A model generated the notes under the pieces. It was not told the DNA's origin and did no database searches. It saw nothing but the letters and a program-made list of their open reading frames with translations. Position numbers and translations under genes: made by a program. This document shows, piece after piece, positions 5,284 to 5,890 of a stretch of DNA of 5,890 nucleotides (the stretch's first letter is position 1; each line of letters begins with the position of its first letter). Source of the DNA: Alkalibaculum bacchi (lineage in GTDB: Bacteria > Bacillota > Clostridia > Eubacteriales > Alkalibacteraceae); assembly GCF_937875145.1 (NCBI RefSeq), contig NZ_CALNCS010000006.1:1-5890 (forward strand), written 5' to 3'.

Positions 5284-5890
5284 TTATGATAAGAGTTTTT
5301 TAATATTTAACAAGCCCCTGCCTTGATCATATCTGCCACCTATTATTTTATTTGTTGACTTTAGCAGTCTCTTCTTTATAATATCTGGCGTCAAATTAGG
5401 CTCCTTTTGTAATAACAGGGCTATAGCACCTGAAACTACCGGCGTGGACATGGATGTACCACTTAATTGAATATAACCTCTTTCTTTTGACAATATCGCC
5501 TTCGCAATAGGTAGGTACTGCTTATTTGCCTTTAAAGAATTTACTTTAACTCCAGGCGCTACTAAATCCGGCTTGGTTTTTCTTGTTATAGTAGGACCAC
5601 GGCTAGAAAAATCAGCAATCGTGTCGTCTTTTATATCTATCGTTCCCTTTGCATCGGAGCACCCTACCGTTATGACTTTTTGACTAATCCCTGGGGAGTT
5701 AATTGTAGTACTTTCTGGTCCTGCATTTCCTGCTGCAGTAACTACTACGATTCCTTTAGACCATAGTGCATTTACGCCCTTTACTAAGGGATCATCGTTT
5801 TCTTTTAAATCTGGATTAGAGCCAAGGGATAAAGACATAATTTTTATATTATACTTCTCTCTATTATTTAAAACCCATTGCATCCCAGCG
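5284..5890 (-). CDS. S8 (subtilisin) family serine protease, AprX-like, 3' part
   Basis: The frame is open to the window edge (A-G before the first Met), so at least 201 C-terminal residues are seen and the 5' part is missing. Counted from that Met: MSLSLGS at 16-22, oxyanion-hole Asn N53 in TAAGNAGPES, DFSSRGP at 91-97, PDLVAPG at 105-111, and nucleophile S144 in SGTSMSTPVVSGA. The catalytic Asp and His would lie upstream. The opening AGMQWVLNNREKYNI resembles the AprX branch (B. subtilis AIENRDKYNI region, from memory), whose members are about 440 residues. No C-terminal P-domain or anchor follows; the protein ends at GLLNIKKLLS. Secretion cannot be judged without the N-terminus. Its likely operon partner is the membrane-anchored protein downstream. 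Confidence 0.93.
   Translation of the reverse strand, partial: AGMQWVLNNREKYNIKIMSLSLGSNPDLKENDDPLVKGVNALWSKGIVVVTAAGNAGPESTTINSPGISQKVITVGCSDAKGTIDIKDDTIADFSSRGPTITRKTKPDLVAPGVKVNSLKANKQYLPIAKAILSKERGYIQLSGTSMSTPVVSGAIALLLQKEPNLTPDIIKKRLLKSTNKIIGGRYDQGRGLLNIKKLLS

Overview
The window looks like chromosomal DNA from a low-GC Gram-positive anaerobe of the class Clostridia. The evidence is the AT-rich sequence with strong GGAGG-type ribosome binding sites, the rplU-prp-rpmA-obgE order, an L27 that carries a Prp-cleavable N-terminal extension, an L21 leader RNA, and an RNase G/E gene directly upstream of the ribosomal genes. A relative of Alkaliphilus or Natronincola is plausible but cannot be fixed from this sequence. 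Every convincing gene is on the minus strand, so transcription runs from high to low coordinates.

In transcription order the layout is as follows. (1) The 3' part of a subtilisin-family (S8, AprX-like) serine protease, 5890-5284. (2) After a 38-nt gap, an unrecognised 181-residue protein with one N-terminal membrane segment, 5245-4700; a strong hairpin straddles its stop codon. (3) A 175-nt gap with a short heptamer repeat and a candidate extended -10 promoter. (4) queG, epoxyqueuosine reductase (last step of queuosine synthesis), 4524-3457. (5) rng, ribonuclease G/E, best started at 3372 and ending at 1945. (6) A 284-nt gap holding an 88-bp inverted-repeat element with five heptamer units, then a good sigma-A-type promoter and a structured leader matching the L21 leader family. 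(7) The ribosomal operon rplU (L21), prp/ysxB (the protease that trims L27) and rpmA (L27), 1660-709, closed by an intrinsic terminator. (8) The start of obgE, a ribosome-assembly GTPase, 578 to the window edge.

The genes share a translation theme. L21 and L27 are 50S proteins, Prp matures L27, Obg assembles the 50S subunit, RNase G/E processes rRNA and mRNA, and QueG modifies the tRNA wobble base. The protease and the membrane-anchored protein belong to a separate unit.

The most striking observation is in obgE. Where the family has a tyrosine just after the P-loop segment, this sequence has TAA, and the conserved reading frame (HFTT) resumes immediately after it. This is either a base-call error near the window edge or a real nonsense mutation in a normally essential gene. 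The second is the 88-bp element between rng and rplU, which looks like a dispersed intergenic repeat. I found no mobile gene, CRISPR array, phage gene or clearly new multi-gene system.
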